Positions 59,390 to 64,000 of a stretch of DNA of 64,000 nt are shown here, piece by piece. How positions within the stretch are numbered: position 1 is the stretch's first letter; every line of letters begins with the position of its first letter. Under the pieces are notes generated by a model that was not told the DNA's origin, did not search any database, and worked only from the letters and a program-made list of their open reading frames with translations. Source of the stretch: Turnera subulata (taxonomy: Eukaryota; Streptophyta; Magnoliopsida; Malpighiales; Passifloraceae); assembly GCA_028386065.3 (NCBI GenBank), contig JAKUCV010006118.1:1-64000 (forward strand), written 5' to 3'. Both the position numbers and the translations under genes were made by a program.

Positions 59390-62163
59390 TCAAATATCTT
59401 GCGGTGAGTCCGGCATATGAAACAACTTCAAATGATTAGAGTTCCATGCATGAGGTAGCATCTTCCCACTCGACCCCTCCAAGTGATAGGACCCTGAAGT
59501 TATCACTCTTGCGACTTTGAAGGGACCGTCCCATTTTGGATCCAGCTTCCCTTTTTTGGTTTCTCCAGCGGCTTCTACTTTTCTGAGCATAAAATCTCCT
59601 ACCCTGAAGGTTCTACTTTTCACCTTACTGTTATGGTACCTTTCTGCCTTTATCTTATGGAGTGTGGCCTTTTGATGAGCCTAATCCCTGGTCTCTTCAA
59701 AGAGGTTTAGTTCTTTTCCCATCACCTCATCATTTTCCGCCTGGGTGAACTCTTGGGTTCTGGCCGTCTTGAACTTCATTTCTACGGGGGTCACTGCCTC
59801 AATACCATAAACCATCCTATACGGAGTTTCTCCAGTTGTGGTTCGTTCAGTAACCCTGTAGGCCCACAACACATCTTCCATCACCTCTGGCCAGTTTCCT
59901 TTTGCTTTCCCAATTTTCTTTCTGATTCCGTCTAGAATGATTCTATTTGACACCTCCGTTTGGCCATTAGTTTGTGGATGGCTGACAGAGGAGAATTTCA
60001 GCTTCACTCCGAACTCTTCACAAAACTCCCTTAGCTTCTTACTATCAAACTGGGGCCCATTATCCGTTATAATAGCACAAGGAACTCCAAACCTCCTGAA
60101 GATATTCTGTTTAAGGAAAGTGACCACCTTCTCAGCTGTGGTTTTCTCCAAAGCTACCACCTCTACCCACTTGGTGAAATAATCAACTACCACCAGGGCG
60201 TACCTTCTTCGACCCTTTGCCACTGGGAAAGGACCCAAGATATCCATTCCCCATTGAGCAAATGGCCAAGGGAAGTCTATGTGACTTCTCAATGCCGACG
60301 GGCTCCTCGCGACCCTACTATGAATCTGACACGGGATGCATTTTTTCACCAAGTCCTAGGAGTCTGCTATGATTGAGGGCCAGAAATACCCACTCCTGAT
60401 TACCCTCCTTGCTAATGATCGGGCCCCTGCATGCATCCCACAGATACCCTGATGAATTTCATTCAGCACCTCTCGCCCCTCAGCCTCTGTCAGGCATCTA
60501 AGCAATGGACTTCCGACCCCTCTCCTGTACAACTGCTTTCCATCCCAAGCATAATTTCCAACTTTTCGAAATAGCATTCTAGCTTCCTCACGCTGTTTCG
60601 GCACCTTCCCTTCTTCAAGGTATTGGATAAATGGATCCATCCAGGTACTTTCGCCTTCTACCACCATCAATTGCCCCCTTTCCTCCATAGAGGGTCTATC
60701 AATTTCTTCAATCAGCACTTCCTTTGGCAATTTCGTACCCTCCTGCAGGAGCAATTTCGATAATGTGTCAGCCTCTTGATTTTGATCCCTTGGTACGTGC
60801 ACCAGAGATACCTCCAATCCTTGTTTCCTCATTTCGTCCATCACACCCCTTATCAACAAAGAATACTTCATCAAGTGGGTTTCCTTTACCCCAAACGTTC
60901 CTGTGATTTGAGCCACTACCAATTGCGAGTCGGAGTGTACTTCTATCCTGCCAGCCCCTATCTCCCTTGCCAACCTCAGACCAGCTAGCAATGCCTCATA
61001 TTCAGCTTGATTGTTTGTGGCCTCAAAATTCAGCTTCAAAGCGTACCTCACCGTGTCCCCGTAAGGACTTTCGAGGAGGACTCCTGCCCCAGCACCCTCC
61101 TTGCTGCTAGCTCCATCCACATAAAGCTTCCACACCCCCTGAATTTGCTCCGTTGGCTCTTCTAAGGGAGAAATTCCTTCCGCCAAGAAATCAGCAAGTG
61201 CCTGAGCATTAATGGCTATTCTCGGACGGAATTCAATTTCGTGCTCACTCAATTCCATGCTCCATTTTACCAAGCGCCCAGCAGCTTCCGGCTTGTGCAT
61301 TATGCGTCTCAGGGGCTGATCAGTTAACACTATAACTCTGTGAGCCTGAAAATAAGGCTTCATCTTCCTAGCTGACATCATAATTGCGTATACCAGCTTT
61401 TCAATCTTTGGGTACCGGGGTTCCGCACCCTGCAAGACTTGACTTGCGTAATACACTGGGTACTGCACACTTGACTCCTCTCTCACCAACACCGAGCTCA
61501 TGGTTTGTTCTGTGATGCCCAAATACAAGTACAAGGGTTCTCCTTCCTTTGGGCTCGCTAAGGTTGGAGCTTGAGCCATATAATCCTTCATTTCAGCGAA
61601 CGCTTTTTCACACTCCTCCGTCCACTGAAAGTTCCTCGCCTTCCTCAATACCTCGAAGAAGGGTAGCTCTTTGTCAGCTGCCTTAGAGATGAAGCGCTTG
61701 AGAGCTGTCAATCTTCTTGCCAACCTTTGTACCTCCTTTACTGTTCTTGGGGACCTCATTTCGAGCAGCGCCCCTATCTTTTCAGGGTTCGGCTGGATGC
61801 CCTCTTTGCTCACCATAGACCCCAAGAATTTTGCTTTCTTAACACAGAAGGAGCACTTAGCAGGGTTCAGCTTCATTCCATATCTCCTCAGCACCTCCAA
61901 GACCTCTCTCAGGTCACTGATATGTTGTTCAAAGGTTCTGCTTTTCACCAAGATATCGTCGACGTAAGCTTCCATATTTCTTCCCAAGAGGGCAGAAAAG
62001 ATTTTATTAACCAACCGCTGATAGGTTGCTCCGAAATTTTTGAGCCCAAATGGCATGACAACATAGCAGTAAGTCGCCTTATCAGTGATGAACGAGGTCT
62101 TCTCCTGATCCTCTTCATGCAGGGGAATCTGATGATATCCTGAATTTGCGTCCAGGGAGCTCA
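59390..62163 (-). pseudogene. Ty3/gypsy Tat-lineage pol (RT, dual RNase H, integrase), truncated
   Basis: Minus-strand pol fragment. It begins inside the reverse transcriptase at SSLDANSGYHQIP because another LTR element has inserted at 62164. RT motifs follow (MPFGLKN, the catalytic YVDD of AYVDDILVK), then the RT-linked RNase H (ITEQTMSSVLV..., IVLTDQPLR). The second, archaeal-type RNase H (WKLYVDGASSKEGAG, NNQAEYEALLAGL, VHSDSQLVV) marks the Tat lineage. The integrase has the zinc finger (HQGICGMHAGA...CIPCQ) and DDE residues in GMDILGP, ITDNGPQF and GQTEVSNR; the protein ends MPDSPQDI. Two in-frame TAG codons, at about 60353 and 59678, break an otherwise open frame. Gag, protease and the 5' LTR are not in the window. 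Confidence 0.92.
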
Positions 62164-64000
62164 TGTGGAAGCCCGTATCCCAATTTAATAAAATAAAATA
62201 TTTAAATGAAGAGAATAATCAAATTACTCTTGAAACCCGGGATACGAATACCGATGCCTCAGCATACAAACATTTCCCATATAAATTTATTAACAACGAG
62301 ATGTCATAAAATCGAACGAGATCACTCGGCTTATCAAGTTGTAAGCCACCACGGCATCACGCCGAAATAATATCACAAAATTAAACTCTGACAAACCGCC
62401 GATATAATTGTAAAACATTTATGACATCTCGATTTATTACTCACGCAGCGGAAGATGAAAGTAATAAATAAAAATCAAAGTAGAAAATAACATGCATATG
62501 GCCCTACGGATCCCACCGAGAGATGATGCACAACTACCTGCTGAAGTGTCTGTGTCTGAACTCCGAGTCGATAGTATAAGTGGAACAGCACGCTAACTAA
62601 AGTCTGAAAAACAACGGTGGCGATTATGTGAGTCGCCTACTCAGTGAACATTAAAAGTCTAAGTATACATGAAAGTGAAGTCATGCTCGTAGGGTGAGTA
62701 GCTCACGAGCACAAGTACAACATACAAGCAAATCCGAATCACACACCAACACATAAACATTTTATTGTATTATTGTTCTCATTATTTAGATTCAATGCGT
62801 TATTTTATCGTTTAAATTATTATTATCATTATGGGCCCTCTACTGTGAGTCAAGTCTCGGTAGCGCATCTGATCAGATCAGGGTGTGAAACCCAAATGTC
62901 GAACCTCAGAAGGGGTAGATTCTGAGGCCAAAAACCACTGAAAAATCTCGAGTGGCCGCTAGCTACCTGAGGGTGCACTCAGACACACCGAACCGGTGCA
63001 AGTCTTCCAGGGGTGCAGCTACATCCCCTGGGCATGCTAAACAGCATAATGTGACCCGAGGGTACCCAACCCTCCCTCTGGGCTACCAACCGACACCACA
63101 GTAGAATTTAGTATTTTATTCTTAATTACACTTTTACATTTCTGTTGAAGTACATTATGTCTTTCAGGGAAGTGTGAATTGTAAGTGTCCCTGTTTTATC
63201 CGGGCTTGCGGCCCATAACTACACCCTATCACCAAAGCATATTACATGTAGACCTGGCAAAACGGGTATTGACACGACAACCCGACACGAAATTAGCAGG
63301 TATAGGTCAGAGATTTCCAACCCGTTTAGTTAAATGGGTCGACCCGACACGACACGAAAATTAGCAGGTCAGGTAGCGGGTTGACCCGCCAACCCGATAG
63401 GTACCTGTTTATGACCCGATTGTATTTAGGGTATAGACATTTTACTGATTTAATATAAGAATTATCCAATATTTAAGGCTAAAGTTACTAAAATTATCCA
63501 AAAATACTTCTATAAATGCTTTAAAATATTATTTTATTATGATTCTGCAATTTATAATTTTATTTGATGTATAAAAAAACTAATTATATGCCTATTTGCT
63601 TAAAAATACGCAAAATAGAAAAATTTCAAACTCATTTGTAGGCTTGTTAGACTTAATAGGTAACCCGCGGGTCAATCCGAACCCGACACGATAATAAACG
63701 GGTTGGACACGACACGACACGATTATTAAATGGGTCGGGTCGTGTTGAAGATTTAGAACCCGATTACCTGTTCAACCCGACACGAACCCGACACGACAAC
63801 ACGAATTGCCAGGTCTAATTACATGTTATATTTCATAGCAGTGTTTCATATAGAAATTAGGCATGTGAGAACAATCAGGTATACAATTCCAATCATCGTA
63901 TGTAGCAAACAAGGCAAGTAAACAAACAAACCACACCAACATGCATTCACAAAACATATATAAAAAGACTTGTAATGTCACCTCAAAATGCAGATTATGA
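62164..64000 (+). mobile_element. Second copy of the 3.3-kb LTR family, cut by window edge
   Basis: It starts TGTGGAAGCCCGTATCCC at 62164 and aligns to 54235-55500 with scattered differences until the window ends. The left flank is GCTCA; the matching duplication would lie outside the window. It is inserted into the RT of the Tat-like pol and itself contains a hAT MITE. Whether it is a solo LTR or the LTR of a full element cannot be seen. Confidence 0.8.
63249..63817 (-). mobile_element. hAT-type MITE, copy 2 (inverted), TSD ATTACATG
   Basis: 569 bp, ends TAGACCTGGCAA and TTGCCAGGTCTA, with 8-bp duplications ATTACATG at 63241-63248 and 63818-63825. It is the reverse complement of the copy at 45878, with the same GACACGACACG and GGGTTGACCCG subterminal words. 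The homologous place in the solo LTR (55320-55327) has a single ATTACATG, which is the uninterrupted site. Confidence 0.93.

Overview
The window looks like a gene-poor, repeat-rich stretch of a eudicot nuclear genome. The genes have GT-AG introns. They encode plant-specific families (SBT1 subtilases, a PRISE/progesterone 5-beta-reductase, TGD5, a plant syntaxin-6-like protein). The DNA between them is AT-rich and full of plant-type retrotransposons, MITEs, a SINE and LINE remnants. I cannot name the species.

Layout. 1-5.3 kb is AT-rich, partly tandemly repeated DNA. 5.3-16.5 kb holds two intronless SBT1.7-like subtilases on the plus strand. Between them lies a three-exon minus-strand gene (ankyrin repeats plus an RMT2-type methyltransferase), then a 5'-truncated LINE and a tRNA-derived SINE with clear target duplications. 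17.1-19.2 kb looks like a non-autonomous Helitron. 19.9-27.2 kb is the densest gene block: a five-exon syntaxin-6-like membrane protein (+), a two-exon cytochrome b5 (-), and a four-exon glycine-rich TGD5-type gene (-). 28.1-29.3 kb is an LTR-like remnant. 30.2-33.3 kb is a young non-autonomous LTR retrotransposon full of small palindromic repeats, with one assembly N at its 5' LTR junction. 35.5-36.9 kb (-) is an intronless eRF3-like gene without the usual N-terminal extension. 38.25-45.4 kb is an old, complete-ended Ty1/copia element. 45.9-46.4 kb is a hAT-type MITE. 47.6-48.9 kb (-) is a two-exon progesterone 5-beta-reductase/iridoid-synthase-like gene.

From 50.9 kb to the right edge is a nest of mobile elements. 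A LINE remnant is interrupted by a hAT-like MITE. Next comes a Ty3/gypsy Tat-lineage element whose pol lies on the minus strand (59.4-62.2 kb) and whose additional spliced ORF lies on the plus strand (53.1-58.6 kb), so the two converge. Two copies of a 3.3-kb LTR family are inserted in this element: a complete solo LTR with a 5-bp target duplication, and a second copy that runs off the window and itself carries another copy of the 45.9-kb MITE.

How the genes relate: nothing here is an operon. The two subtilases are a tandem duplication. The SNARE-like gene and TGD5 look like a conserved plant microsynteny block. I found no clearly novel multi-gene system. The most unusual items are the N-truncated eRF3-like retrogene with its own TATA box and a likely 5'UTR intron, the palindrome arrays shared by LTR and interior of the 30-kb element, and the heptad-spaced cysteines in the SNARE-like protein.
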